Origin: Plumapathes pennacea
Taxonomy: Eukaryota; Cnidaria; Anthozoa; Antipatharia; Myriopathidae
DNA length: 64,000 nucleotides
Direction: 5' to 3'
NCBI GenBank assembly: GCA_964036295.1
Contig: OZ038470.1
Location: forward strand, 4,217,501 to 4,281,500
Shown here: positions 22,301 to 34,700 of the stretch, in pieces
Position numbering within the stretch: position 1 is the stretch's first letter
Layout: each line of letters begins with the position of its first letter
Position numbers and translations under genes: made by a program
The notes under the pieces: model-generated
The model's input: the letters and a program-made list of their open reading frames with translations, nothing else
The model's database searches: none
Told to the model about the DNA's origin: nothing

Positions 22301-23502
22301 ACAGGATGTCAGAGTCGTTATGTACTTGGCCGAGGGAGCAAAGGCTTCGTTCACACCACGATCCAGGCACCAATATGAACATGACTAAAAAATAGTGTCC
22401 GTGCCAGTACTCGAAAACAACGTGAAGCCCCGTGCCCAAGATTTGGTACAAAAACTATCGAAAAAGTCGCGTTCAAGCTGGTGCCCGAACAGTGCCCGGC
22501 CGACACGCCGCTTGCAAATCAAATCATACATCAATAGTTATGGACCTACAATAGATAAACAGTAAATACTTAACAGCTATCTAATCCAAGCTGGCCGTGG
22601 CTGTAGCAGAATGTAAAACCCATATATACCTACAACGTCTTTATTTCTTGACAGAACTTTGAGTCTAGTTCATATACTGATGAGCTACTTATAGCAAACT
22701 GCCCCGGCCGTTCTTGTGCAAACATTCCCATATAATGAATAACGGACGTTTCACTCTGCATTTAATTGCTTTTAATTTAAAGCGCGGATTTACACTAGCA
22801 TTCTAGATAGACTCATATCACTAATATTCATTCACTATCTTCGACGCCAGATAAATAGTACACGGACGAAGCGACGAAGAGCTATAAATTTGCAAACCTT
22901 GATTGTTGTCTCTGGCCTGAACAAGCACAGACTGGTTTCGGTGATTTAAAACAGTAGTTGTCAGCTTGTTTGCCGAGAGTTTACCGCTTTCCTTTAATTT
23001 TTGACTATAGCTCGGTACTTCAAAGTCTATTTTTACTCAGCTTTATATGCAAAGTGTCAACTTTTGATACTATGTTCTTCTAACACAAGCGCCAGGCATG
23101 GTTATTGAATGATACAGTTTGGGGAGTTTAAACTACTTCGAGTGTGAGAAACCCGGCAATGGATCAGAGAGATTATTTCTGACAGAGGCGAAGGCAACAT
23201 AGGACTGTTTGATACTTTTATCACCGATCTGACCCTTGGGCTATCACTGAATTCTCCCCGACAAATCACTTTTCAAATGTTGACAGTGTCTGGATGTGTT
23301 TAACGCATAGAAACTAGACAATGTATGTAATGTCGAGTTACAAACGCTCGGTTTGAACAGTCCTCATTCTTCGAAAGGCAATCATTAGAAAGCACTAACT
23401 CCAGCGTAGCGACACAAGACTCTGCTACAACTAAATAGTATACTCACCTTGAGCATAGCCAACAAAGGCAAGCACGGCAAGCAGACAGACCGATAACGAC
23501 AT
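13374..23502 (-). CDS. Secreted CRTAC1-like / animal heme peroxidase fusion protein
   Basis: Six exons, all GT-AG and phase-consistent: 23448-23502, 18806-19380, 17269-17983, 15822-16975, 15021-15485, 13374-14528. They give 1372 residues. Residues 1-18 are a signal peptide. About 20-130 is a cadherin/Big_9-like fold (PEPDYFGEDEFVYSL). From about 220 to 665 come FG-GAP/VCBS repeats with DxDxDG calcium loops (DYDDDGLLD, DLDNDGHLD, DFDNDGDLD, DYDNDGDLD). About 670-755 is ASPIC/UnbV (LGARVYLY, HFGLG). About 760-832 is a second Big_9-like domain (FEGEDSFDYVISDG). About 855-1372 is an animal heme peroxidase with distal His929 in GQLVAHDTDFA, SREHN, TSYLDLSVIYGS, proximal His1154 in FRFGHSQ, and QRGRDHGLPDYN. 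All key peroxidase residues are present, so peroxidase activity is expected in the extracellular space. Alternative: two adjacent genes split in the 336-bp intron 4, but the phase, the donor/acceptor pair and the lack of a second signal peptide favour one gene. Confidence 0.85.
18155..18330. repeat. 89-bp intronic tandem repeat, cluster 1
   Basis: Two units with the core CACTGCTATTAGAATGT ... TTTAGGTTTCA(C/T)TTGA inside intron 2 of the peroxidase fusion gene. Same family as the clusters at 20555, 33525, 53555 and 59955. Confidence 0.8.
19535..19700. mobile_element. TTAA-family MITE, decayed copy
   Basis: Carries the family core: TTCTCTCAACCATTCAAGAA, GTAGTGAGAATTGATA, CAATCAGCTTT, CTCCATATTGTATGATAT and GAAGTTGATCACTCC. 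The outer TTAA sites are lost. It lies in intron 1 of the peroxidase fusion gene. Confidence 0.7.
20555..20900. repeat. 89-bp intronic tandem repeat, cluster 2
   Basis: About four units (period 89-90 bp) in intron 1 of the peroxidase fusion gene. Two of the middle units are almost identical to each other (AGAAGTTCAAAGTGAACACT), which shows local unit amplification. Confidence 0.85.
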
Positions 23503-24063
23503 GATGAGCGTATTTTGATTTCTCCAGCGAGAGAGGAGCCACATTTGATTCTGTGGGTTCGTCACAACATGCAGTGCCGAATATCAATGCCAATAACCGC
23601 GACATCGCACCCTCAGCTCTTTATGTACTCTTCACGTGCTCCGCCCACTTTTCTATCATGCTCGATTGGAGACAACGCGACAGATATTCCTGGCATGGGA
23701 CAGGCCCAAAAGTTACATGTTTTCATTTACTATACCCTGTTTGCGTAGACTGTACGTCAATTTGGAGACCTTTAAAAGAGCTCTCCCTTAGCGTAACTTC
23801 TTCCACCGTCTGTCTTGCAGCTCGAATGCATGGTAACGCTGCACGATTTTGGCACAAGTTCTAACCGCACAGGTTCAATAGGGGCATTGTTCTCGTTACC
23901 CCCCCAGCAACTGGAACCTTACTACACAGAGAAAATTCTACTCGGTCTTTTTCCCACGGCTTCTGTTTTGTTAGTGTTCATCGGTGAATCAAAGTACGTA
24001 AGCACTGTTTGTATGCAAGCGCCGTTTCTCGTCTATTTCCAAAACCTTGACACCTCATTAAAA
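22080..24063. repeat. 2-kb duplicated segment, copy 2
   Basis: Near-identical to 649-2626, same orientation. This copy contains exon 1 of the peroxidase fusion gene (23448-23502), about 1.4 kb of its intron 1 and about 560 bases upstream of the ATG, so it includes the likely promoter. Its left boundary lies inside intron 1 after ATAGACAA and its right boundary is before TTATTCTAAAGG. Confidence 0.9.
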
Positions 24064-24321
24064 TTATTCTAAAGGAACGGTACAAAAGCTAACCGGGGTT
24101 TCTATGGCTCGGACGCAATGCGAGAGCGGAAAAGAAAGCCATTAGATGGACCGTTTTCACCGTTTATTATCACTGTTGAGACAGGTTCCTTGCTCCCAAT
24201 TCCCCGCGTGACGCAAGAAAATAAATAAAGTAATGGAAAAAAACAGCCATGTGTGACAGCCATCAACACCTGTGATATGTGTTCCCATCTCAAGAAGCAC
24301 AGATATTTCAAACACACTCAC

Positions 24322-24400
24322 CGGTCGCGAGTTTCACATTGTTAAGTCCTCTGTACTGTAGAAAACGGAAATAGCCGTATATTGGTCTTCCATGATTCAT
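24322..24400 (-). other. Possible alternative first exon
   Basis: An ATG at 24400 opens 26 codons plus one base (MNHGRPIYGYFRF...NNVKLAT) and then meets a strong donor, GTGAGT. The exit phase equals that of the signal-peptide exon, so it could be spliced to exon 2 at 19380 and give a form of the peroxidase fusion protein without a signal peptide. It could also be the first exon of another minus-strand gene, or chance. No family was recognised. Confidence 0.25.
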
Positions 24401-27400
24401 TTTCGAAAGGCACAAAACTCCACAGCTCTCCTGTCGAGGTAGAGGAAATCTGGGGCGACTTGTGAACTCCCAGGCTGCTCATGGGGAGCCTTCCTTGACT
24501 GAAAACCAATTAGATTCATGCTGGTTCGCGCCCCTCGACAATTTCCGCTTCCATCTGTTGACGGAACTAGCGACCGCAGGGAGCAGCAGGCGGTTTACAG
24601 ACGCTTTTCAAAGCAAGAGACTCGAGTTATAAAAACAACCCTTACTTAGGGCACCTCCAGTGGGATATTGAAACTTTAGTGCGTTTGTAAGTCGGAACTT
24701 TCTACTCACTCCAGCGTCTAAACTTGAGCCCACAGACATACCTTACTCGGTCGAACCCCTCGTGTCCACTCAAAAAATCGTCAGGTTTTTTTTTTTAATA
24801 TTCCTTTTTTGTGTTTGTTTTATCATCATTTTAGCTTCAGTGTATTCTAATTTTTGCCGGCGTTGGTGGCAAGGTTAGTCAATAATGGCTTTGAAGCAGT
24901 CAAGATATAGAGATATTGATCGAACATCGATAAATCATTTGCCAAGTCTCAAAACATAGACGGCGCGTACTGAACTCAAATGAAGCGTTCAGACGGAAAA
25001 TTGGGGCTTTGTCGAGTAAAGCTAGCGAATTTGTATGAACCAGTCATGGGTAGCGTCGCAAAGTTGATTAATACATCGTCCACTTCAAGATGATTTTCCA
25101 TTTATCCATAATTGTCAGTGAAATTAATGAAACATAAGGTACAAAAATACAGTGTTAATTTTCAAAAAATGTTTTACATTCTCGGCATGGACCGGAAATG
25201 AGGGGGTGCTAATCGCGTTGCTTATTTGAACAATATAGTTTACTTTTATGACAGAAAGCGATTCCAAAAATAAATCAGCGCTCTTTAAAATAAGATTCGC
25301 AGCTTTGGGCAAATATCACGGTATGCTAATACCCTTCGTAGAACGCACGTACTTTGGCAAAACCGCGCGCCAACGGTCATTGAACTACTAAACTAAAAGG
25401 GTCTATAACTTTGGAGCCAGTTCAGAATACTGATGAACGTCGCGTCTAAAGTAGATATAGCTCAGGACAGTCGATGATAAAAAAGATGCCGGAAAGGTTT
25501 CCTCTTCAGTTAGTATCGAAGACAAAATGCTGAGTAAAGATAACAGAGTAAGCGTCAGTTGATAACAATTTTTAAAACGTTCAAATTTAATGGATGATCG
25601 AACGCGAGGCACTTAAACCAGTTAAATTTATGAATTTCTTGCTCGGAAAGAAAGCTTATTCATAAAACGAAAAAAAAATCAAACTTCTCAATTTTGAACG
25701 CATGCCCTCACACAAAGTATACAAAGACGTACAAGCCAATATACTTTGAACTTTTATTTCCATGCTAGTCTCACTTTATGATAGTTTCCAAGTTCATAGT
25801 CAACCCTTTCATTCCGATCGAATCATCTCTCCCGAGATTACAGGAGACGCAACTGAGTGATATACATTGATAACAAGTTGACCACAGTCGGTATTTCATA
25901 CAAATGATATTGTTTCAGGAGTTTCTTACAAAGAAAACAAATGGCATCATTTGGGATTTATGTGGAATGTGACTGAGGGCCCAGCTGATAGAGTGCGTGA
26001 AGGAATGGATCGATTCGTCGTCCCTACGTGCGCAAAATCATGCACATAACTACAGATCTGCCGTCCAGCTATCGAAAAATTAAAACAATCTAAGAATTAA
26101 GGCTTCTTGCATAAAGATTACAATAGTGGTGGGTTATTCAGTTATCACCGACAATCTTTATAAGATCCTATACTTTTTCTTAGTTTTTCAGTGCTACTTA
26201 TAGAATCAGGGCGGCTGATCATTACGTGAGCCGGTTTGGCCCCTTATGGCTGTCAAACACACCTGCGCGATTCCATGAGAACCGGGTCAGCCCGGTCACA
26301 TGCAGGGATCCCGGTGAGCTAGAGATACTTGGATTCCGGTTACCTGGGCTGCCATTTTTTTGTGTAAAACTGGGCTAGCCCGCCTCAGGCATGCCAAATC
26401 AAGCCCCCAGAATCGAAAGAACACCCTTGCCGTTTGCTCCGCTAAAATGCATTGGCTGCGTCTTCTACTCCGATATTTACCTGTGTAGAACTGTATGTAT
26501 TCACGCAATTATGGCTTTACTGATTTAAGCAAGGAGCAAACAAAATTACAAGCACAACATCAATGCCAGACAAGAAGGGCCGAAAACCGCAGCACATGAT
26601 AAACGGTCTGACAAGGCTGTGAAAATAAGCAATCGCCAACATTGAGGTGGACTTTCAATTGTAACTTATTGGGTCCGTCTGGGACGAAACAAGCCAGCTT
26701 TTGTCCTCTTCACTGAATCCCTGCGGAACGACTGTTGAAACTGTCAAGGATACCCTGTCAATTTATAAACCACATCTGATAGAGAATATTGCTTGCGCAG
26801 AATTTGGTTTGTGTTCAGGAGTCTAATTGTAAATTTCCATGATTTTTCGTTTTTGTTGCATTTTTCTGTAATCTTTTCAGGCGGTCAACGTTTAGAGCGA
26901 ATCGGAATATCACTAGAAAGTTCCCAAGAAGAGCAGGTATTGCTTAGTTCACGTGCTTTCTAAGCAGAAGAAGCAAATACCCGAACCACTATTATGTACG
27001 TACAACGAATTGAATACATTCTAATGTCAAGCAGATACCCGAAGTACGTACTGTTTCCCAGGGCATAGACCATAAGAAACTCGATAAATACTAAGTATTG
27101 GGGCAAGTATAGGTGTCATTCATAAAGGGACTCGGAAAGAGCGCAAACGACTATCTCAAGTCCCAATCGTTAAAATGAGAAAGCTGATATTTTCCCGATA
27201 AAGAATTTCCAAGCCAAGCTTTAGGCAAAATGATGAATAGTTTATATGATACAGTATACGTTATTGTGCATGGAGTATGTAATTAAACAAAGGACACTTG
27301 AAAAATCAGAGTAAAATTTTTTTTTGTCAAAAGCGCCTGATATTTAGTCTGTATTAGAGTCAGTTATTAACAGATCAAAGAGTAGACAAGACACGTGTTC

Positions 27401-28729
27401 ATAATATCAAGCATGCTTTTTATTCTCAGTTATGCCCACTTTTGGGTTCAGCGTACCGATTTCAGGCATCGACTTCGTATTTTAATATTTTACTGATATG
27501 GTCACACTTCCTTTGCCGCAGATAGACAAACAAATGGCTTTCTTTTCAGTCCACAAAGAGGTTCTATTACCATGGACATTTTGCCGGCAATTCTTCAAAT
27601 GTTTGAAAAGTGATCTTCAATTAGAACACATTTTTGTAGCCCCACTGAGCAGACAGAGCCAATATAACATTCAACTACCGTTCATCAAATATCTTTAAAT
27701 TATTGTTATCTGGGGAGAGAGTTTACGTGGGTTAGGGCTAGGAGAAAAACATGTCAATATACACTATGTTACAGGTTTTAGACTTCCCACGACCTTGGCA
27801 AGGTATCACCTTCTCTTTCCTTCCAAAACTGAATATTTCATGACATTTTGGCAATTTTTAGCATTTTTTGTGGCATTTTAGCCCTCCGCGTCTTCTTTTA
27901 ATAAGCGAAAATAAAGTATTTTTTGCTGTTCTCTGAACTTTGGTGTCCAGTGGACTGTTCTGGTCGACTATCAGTAAATGTGCTTATGACACGACTTCAC
28001 ATTTTCGAGTGCAAATACGGGCCAAAAGGAGTGCAAAGATGGGAGCGTATTGCACTCGTCAGGAACCAGATCAACTGGTTTATTAGCTTACGTGATTAAT
28101 TTTCGCAAGCAAAGTTTACGAACGCGTCATTTTTTGTTCCATTTTGCGCGCGGCGAGAACGTTTTGCCCTGCTTCGTTTGTCGTATAATAAACAACTTAT
28201 TACACAAAAAGTCGTGCAATATGGCTGTATTTTTACTCGTCAGTTTTATTTTTTCTCGCCTGAAGCAGGCTCGAAAAAATAAAACCGACTCGTAAAAATG
28301 CTCCGCCGTATTGCACTCCTTCCCGTGTAATAACCTCTTTATCTTAACTTGTTAACAGAACAAACAAAACCGGAACGATCCAAATGAATTATCATAAATA
28401 GACGACTCTTTACTATACTCCACGGCTATACTACCCCACACTACACGTACAAAGAACATCACACCACACTATGCAAGCTCTACACTTAATTAAATACTAT
28501 ACTACACTTACTGCACAAATACTGAACTACAAATCATAACTCCTCACGGTTGCCTGTGAGGAGCGGGGCTTGGGACTGAATTAATGGGTGCATCTGCTGA
28601 CCACAACATCCTTCACTGAAGTTCTTTTTGTCGTCGTCGAGAAATACAAAATGAGGATGCCGGTTTTCATGGTAGATATTCCCCCTGTGAGCTAAGCGTA
28701 CTCCGTTTTACAGACTCACTGACGCATAA
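24401..28729. other. Intergenic region without recognised genes
   Basis: Only short frames without family resemblance. It holds poly-T runs, a CCCGGTCA/CAGCCCGG-rich patch at about 26280-26390, a hairpin at 28229-28299 and a TACTACAC-rich low-complexity stretch at about 28420-28520. The last 100 bases before ARMC8 probably hold its 5' leader: TTTTACAG at about 28706 could be a leader splice acceptor. Confidence 0.5.
28229..28299. repeat. Perfect-looking hairpin, 30-bp arms
   Basis: The arm ATTTTTACTCGTCAGTTTTA at 28229 continues to TTTTTTCTCG and is mirrored at 28270-28299 with only one or two mismatches around an 11-base loop. An outer pair GGAGTGCAA/TTGCACTCC flanks it at about 28029 and 28311. 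Probably a small foldback element. Confidence 0.65.
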
Positions 28730-31700
28730 ATGGTCGACTTCTCTTGTCAGGAACCGGACAAAGATAAAGAATGTGTTGAAGGAATTCTTCTCGGCCACCC
28801 AGACGAACGATTAAATGCAGTGACGTAAGTATTCGTGTCGCACGAACGTTATATTATTTACAGGTTTCTCTTTGAGAAGTTGACATAGTACTTTCATCCT
28901 CACGAGTTCTTGTTTACGGTGTTTGTCGTGAAAGTTGGTGAACATGTATGCATGTATTTTTGAGTTGAAACGTGACAAAAACAGTTTTACCTGTGGGTTT
29001 GAACGTACACATGCCTGAAGGTACAATTTTTAAGGCTTTAGCAGGCATCAGTTTATACGAGAAAGTTTGTATGGCATGGAGTCGAGTGAAATCACGCATA
29101 CCACTTGAAATGATTTCCGTTGATCACACGACGAGACCTTGAGGTTCTGGACATACACGTGTGTGGTGTTAAGAATCTGGCCAACCTTCACCGTCGGACA
29201 GTCAGTGACTACGAATTTGCATAAGATGGCCAGACAGGCTTTAAAGTCGACTCACTGGTTTGTGAAAGTCGATAAAAGCATGAAAACTCTCACATATTCA
29301 CACAATATATTGAATTGTGTGACTGACAGACGGTGAAAACACTTGGCATGTTTTATTATTATAAAATCAAAGAAGAAAGATGGTTTGTTTGTGGTCCTAG
29401 GTCACAGAACTGACTGCATACAACACATAATGATCTTTGATCATAAGTACCCACAGTTGCGCCATTTCCAAGTTGCCTTTTGTATCTGTTTCACAACGAG
29501 GCTCAGGTGTAAAGTATTTCATATGAAAATCTGGTTTTACTCATGTTCATTGTTATGCAAATCATACTTATTTTCATATGAAAGGTTTTGCACCAAGCCT
29601 AAATCACCCAATAACTGTATTGAGCCTTGCTCTATTATGCTGTCGACCATACAGAGCAGTTTTCAAATGACTTTCATAAAGCCCTGGCCAAGTCAGGACC
29701 CCCAAACTAATATTACACCACCATCACAGAAAACATTATTTTTTAACCAATCAGAAGCCAAATGAGACCAGTGAGCAATACAAAAACGCCATATTGCTAT
29801 TTGTTTTGTTGCATGAGAAGATTGCAAGCAGATTTTGGTTTTTTTCCTGATTGAATAAGAATGTTGCCTTGAGTTTGTTTCCAATCCAAAAGTAACCTAG
29901 CAAAATGTACAGTAGTTCTACTGAAGCAATCATGAGATTGATGAAAATCCACTCCAAATGCTGTGTTTTCAAACAAAATGATCACAATCATAAATCAGAT
30001 GCTTTTACTTTAGTTTTAACTCCACATTTAATGACACAAGAGTTCTGCATCATCTTTTCAAGTATAGCCAGATTTAAATGCCTTGTTTCATTATAGAGAA
30101 ATCAAGAATGCTGTGATAGGTAACAAGGCTAGGAAGTCTTCCTTCATCGAACTTGGTGTGGTCCCGAAGCTGGTGCAGTCACTGACACAAGACAATGTGT
30201 CTGTTGAATTCATCGTGGAATCTGTTGTGCTTCTAGCAAGTTTAGCCAGAGGTGAGAAAAAGGCTTTATAGCTCTTTCACTTCTGACTTTAAAACACAAA
30301 TTCTCCTAACTACCTGAAGTATTTTAATTCTGTGAGAACTGCAGTATTTCTGTCTGCAGTTTTATGGAGTTATAGCAACTCGTCTACTTAAACTTAAACT
30401 AAATATAAGTTTGCTTTTTTTTTTTTTTTTTTTTTTGAGGCAGAATTTCTCACATGACCTCTATCTTTATATCATTTTCAGGGGCTGAAGATAACATTAA
30501 GGTGCTGTTGAAGTCACATGCATTGGACGTTTTCCTCAAAGGTACTTTGCAAGCTACAACCAGATTATTGTGAACCACCTTGTATATCACTGATTGACTT
30601 GATGTAAATAGTTATTAACTCAGAGAGGACTTCTGTAACAGGAATATGCCATCCAGAGAAGCGAGTAGTAGAGGCATCCATCAGGTCCCTACGCACCATG
30701 TACTTGTCCCATCTGACACCATGCGATCCAATCTTTGAGGTATGTAGTGCATGTTTCTAGACAAAATGATTCTATATTTCTCTTGAAATGACTGAAATAT
30801 GTTACACATTGTAAAATGTAATGTATGATAAAGCTCATTTGATTTATAAGAAGTATGGAGTGAAATATACCGAAAGTATAGTGAAGATGTCACTTTAAAT
30901 GACAGATTCAATTGCTGAACCATTATTTTGATTGATCAATCCATCAAACATATTTTATTTATGTGTGGTAGCACACTAAGTGCTAGTTAGACTGAGCCTA
31001 CTAATCTAATATTACAGTGATAATAAAACTAATATTGGTATAAATACTAAATATTATAAATTTGAACATAAATAGTGACAATGCACACAAAATTTGAACA
31101 TAAATGGTGACTCCCAGTAGAGCTCTCAGATGTACCTGCTGCATTAAGCCTCCTGACAGCAGACCCACGAGCAGCTTCCATTTTACTTTCCTGCCTGTGA
31201 AAAGTAAAACGGAAACTGCTCGTAGGACTGCTGTCGGGAGACTAACTGTGTGGCCAAGATGTACAAGCCAATCTAACTTGCATGGAGTTACCTCTGAAGT
31301 CTATGCTTTAAAATTGTAACAGGACCCCAAAACGATTCCAAGACTGGTGGAGCTGCTGTCAGGTTCATTTTCTGAGGCTGAATGTGCTGCTGCTGTCATT
31401 GCAAGGTGTTGTCAGGTATGATGGGAGTGAAAGTTGAGAGTCATATAACATTCATTTCAATATTATTACTGGAAATAATCTATTTGGTTTCCAGCCATGT
31501 ACAAAACAAGGTAAAAATAAAAGAGAACATTTGTTGGAGAAACAGATATGCACATGCACACAAGATTTTGATCAGTAGTGAGTTTAAACCTTTTTTTTGT
31601 TTTTTTTTTTGTTTTGTTTTGTTGTTTTGTTTTGTTTTTTTTTCCTGAAGCACTTCAGTTTCTATTAAACAAATCCGCAAAAATAGTTTATTTTCGAGTG

Positions 31701-34700
31701 TTGATAATATCTCTCACTTGTTCACTGCGCTCATTCATGAAAGATAATTATTATCAACACTCAAAAACAAATTAAAAAGTTCATTGAAATGTGGTATAAA
31801 AATATGATACGGTGTTGCTTGTGTATAGGTGCCTGCCCAACAAGCGCTGCTCTGTAACATTGGTACTGTGAACTCCCTCTTACCACTGCTAGCCTGTGAC
31901 CTCCCCAAGATACAGTTACCAACACTGCATTGTTATGCTGCTATGTCCTTTCAGAATGGTGCTGTGTCACTTACAATAAAGTCAGGTAATTCCAGCGGCC
32001 TTACTCTTATTTTCTGCCTTCAATAAATTTTGAGTCAGGGCCAGACAGGAGACAGGAGACGGGAAGAGTGCCAATAAAAAGAGACTACTGATTTTTGGAT
32101 CACAGTATTATGTCTTGTTGACTGGTTGTAAAACATGTTTTCACAGCGTCTTATGAAGGACAGTGTCTGCCCCAGATATTCTCCAAACTTCTTTCCAGAG
32201 ATCGTCCAGATGAGATTCAACTGGGAGCAGCAAAATGGTGAGAAGTTCCCCTTTTAACAGTTTTAAAACCCTTAAATTGTCAAGATCTCCCAACCTACCT
32301 TAAAGAAAATGAATGAATAGTGTTGGGAGAATTGATAAATTCACTATCCTTGTTCTGGATGTTTCACCAGAGTCACCATAAAATACTGTACAAATCACAG
32401 TTATGCAGGTATTTTACATACAGTATCCTATATCCTGGCTCATTCTAGGAGAAGGCAGTCTGATCAGTTTCAACCCAAAAAAAGAGATCACCTTTATTTT
32501 CTCCATACTGAACTTCATACAGCTGACTATGTATTGAAAGGAGAAGTTTGCATCTGATCTGGAATCTGAGGCCCTATTGTTCTGAACCTGTCTGCTTTCT
32601 CCAGGTATTCCACCAACTAAAAGGGGACATGATTTAAGACATTTTCTTTGGTGCACTATAAACAAAGAATATTGTTACTGTCAGTGGCAGGAAAGTGTAG
32701 TGAAGTGTTCTTTTTCTTGGCCTCTTTTAGTTTGACCAATATTCACAGAACAGGGGCTCTGTTAGCAGCAGACAACCAGGTCATGCTTAGGAAGGTATGT
32801 GATCATTGCTGGTATAAATCAACAACTCGGCAAATATGACTGAGATTCGTCCATTTCTGGAGTTAAACAGCAGAAACTACTTGAAAAGCAAGAGTACCTT
32901 ATGTAATATGCTTTAGATGTTATTTTCTTTATTTGACAGTCACTCTGTTCAACAAGTAATATTATTTTAGTTTTCATATAAAGTCAATCAAGAACTGTTA
33001 TTTGACCATTGCATGTAGATGCCTTGACTACTGGGATCGATCTCAGCAGTTTTACCTACAGATTCTAGTAAATAGTTAAATAGTTATCATCTATCAAAAA
33101 CAGGTTCTGGCTACAGTGGTGAGAATGTGCAGGAAAGACAAAGCTTTTAGGATGAGAGCAGAGGCTGCCGAGACCCTGGGTAGGTGTAACACTGATGCAA
33201 GACCATGCGTAGAGTGCCCAGGCAAATTGAGACGATGTATCTAAATATTGGACAAAATGAGTTAATCAGTGCTTGAAATGATTTGAAGAAAAATGACCAC
33301 ACTGAAGAATGTTTATTTGATACTGGATAGTTGGGGTATTTTAAATTAATGGGTTCAGGAGCTTTCCCTTCCTTGCAGCTTATCTGATTGAGGAAGATAC
33401 AGAGCTACAGAGGACAGCAGCCATATCTGATCACCTTATCAAGACCTTGACAGGCTTTTTAGCCAAGACTGATCTGGAGCCTGCTTCATATGCTTTGATG
33501 AGAGAGGTACAGTAAAAGAAAAGCTCCACTCAACAACTATGTGAACACTGCTATTAGACTATATGCATTGAGAGCTTTCATTTGAGTGGTAACACTTTTA
33601 GGTTTCATTTGACAGTTCAGGAGTTGGAAGCGAACACAGCTATTAAAATGTACTCATTGTGAGCTTTAATTTGAGTGGTCACAACTTTAGGTTTCATTTG
33701 ACAGTTGGACATGTGTCAAGTGTTAAAGTTTCACACTGCCCTTATACCTTTGAGCACTTCTGTGTGTGAAAACTGTTCCCTGTCCTGCTTTATTCCAGAG
33801 CGCTTTTAAAGCCCTTGCTTCACTTGGAGCCAACGACGAAGACATTCGAAAGAAGGTAAGCGTATTTTTCAGCAAAGCTTCCTTTGATCTGAGAAAAGAT
33901 GCTTTGCGTGCCCATGTCTATATTAATATATTTACATCCGGAGATCGACTTTCCTGAGACGCCAACGTTATGACTGACCGATTTGAATGTCGCTGCTTGC
34001 CGTATTCAATACACCTTCTGAGTCTGTGTTGATTTATTTCGCGATAAAACTGTAGAAAAACATGAGAATCCGCCATTTTCATATGATACGAAAATGGCCG
34101 CCGTCAGCCACTGGACTGGGCGCGGAAAGTATCTACGGTGAGAGGGTCTCTTTAAAGCAGCTTTCTCTCTAATCTCTTGTTTGTTGTTGCTGTTGTTGTT
34201 TGCGAACAGATTATTGAGATCGAATGCACTATGGAACACGTGGTGTCCGGTCTGGAGGATCCCAATAACCACGTGCGCATGGCGGCGGTCAAATGCTTGC
34301 ATAGTCTGTCCCGCTCGGTTCAGCAGCTGAGAACAAGTTTTCAGGACACTGCTGTGTGGAAACCCATCATGAAGCTTCTGCTGGATGCATCGGACGACAT
34401 GATGACGGTCGCTTCCTCAGCGCTCTGTAACCTGTTGTTGGAGTTCTCACCCAGTAAAGAGGTATGCGTGTGTGGGGGACCGTTGTTTGATAATATTTTT
34501 ATTGAGATGTCAATCATAGGGCGTGTTCTTTAGGGACTATTTTGTCTGTTTTATTCTGATATAAAAATAAGAGGACTTAAAATCGTGCGTAAAATCCACA
34601 CGAAACTACATCCGGGACCCGAGTGGCGTATTTTCCATATCCTCGCTAGTGAGGGTATCGTTGGCATCATTTCCCAGGGGGGGAGGGGGGGGGAAAGAGG

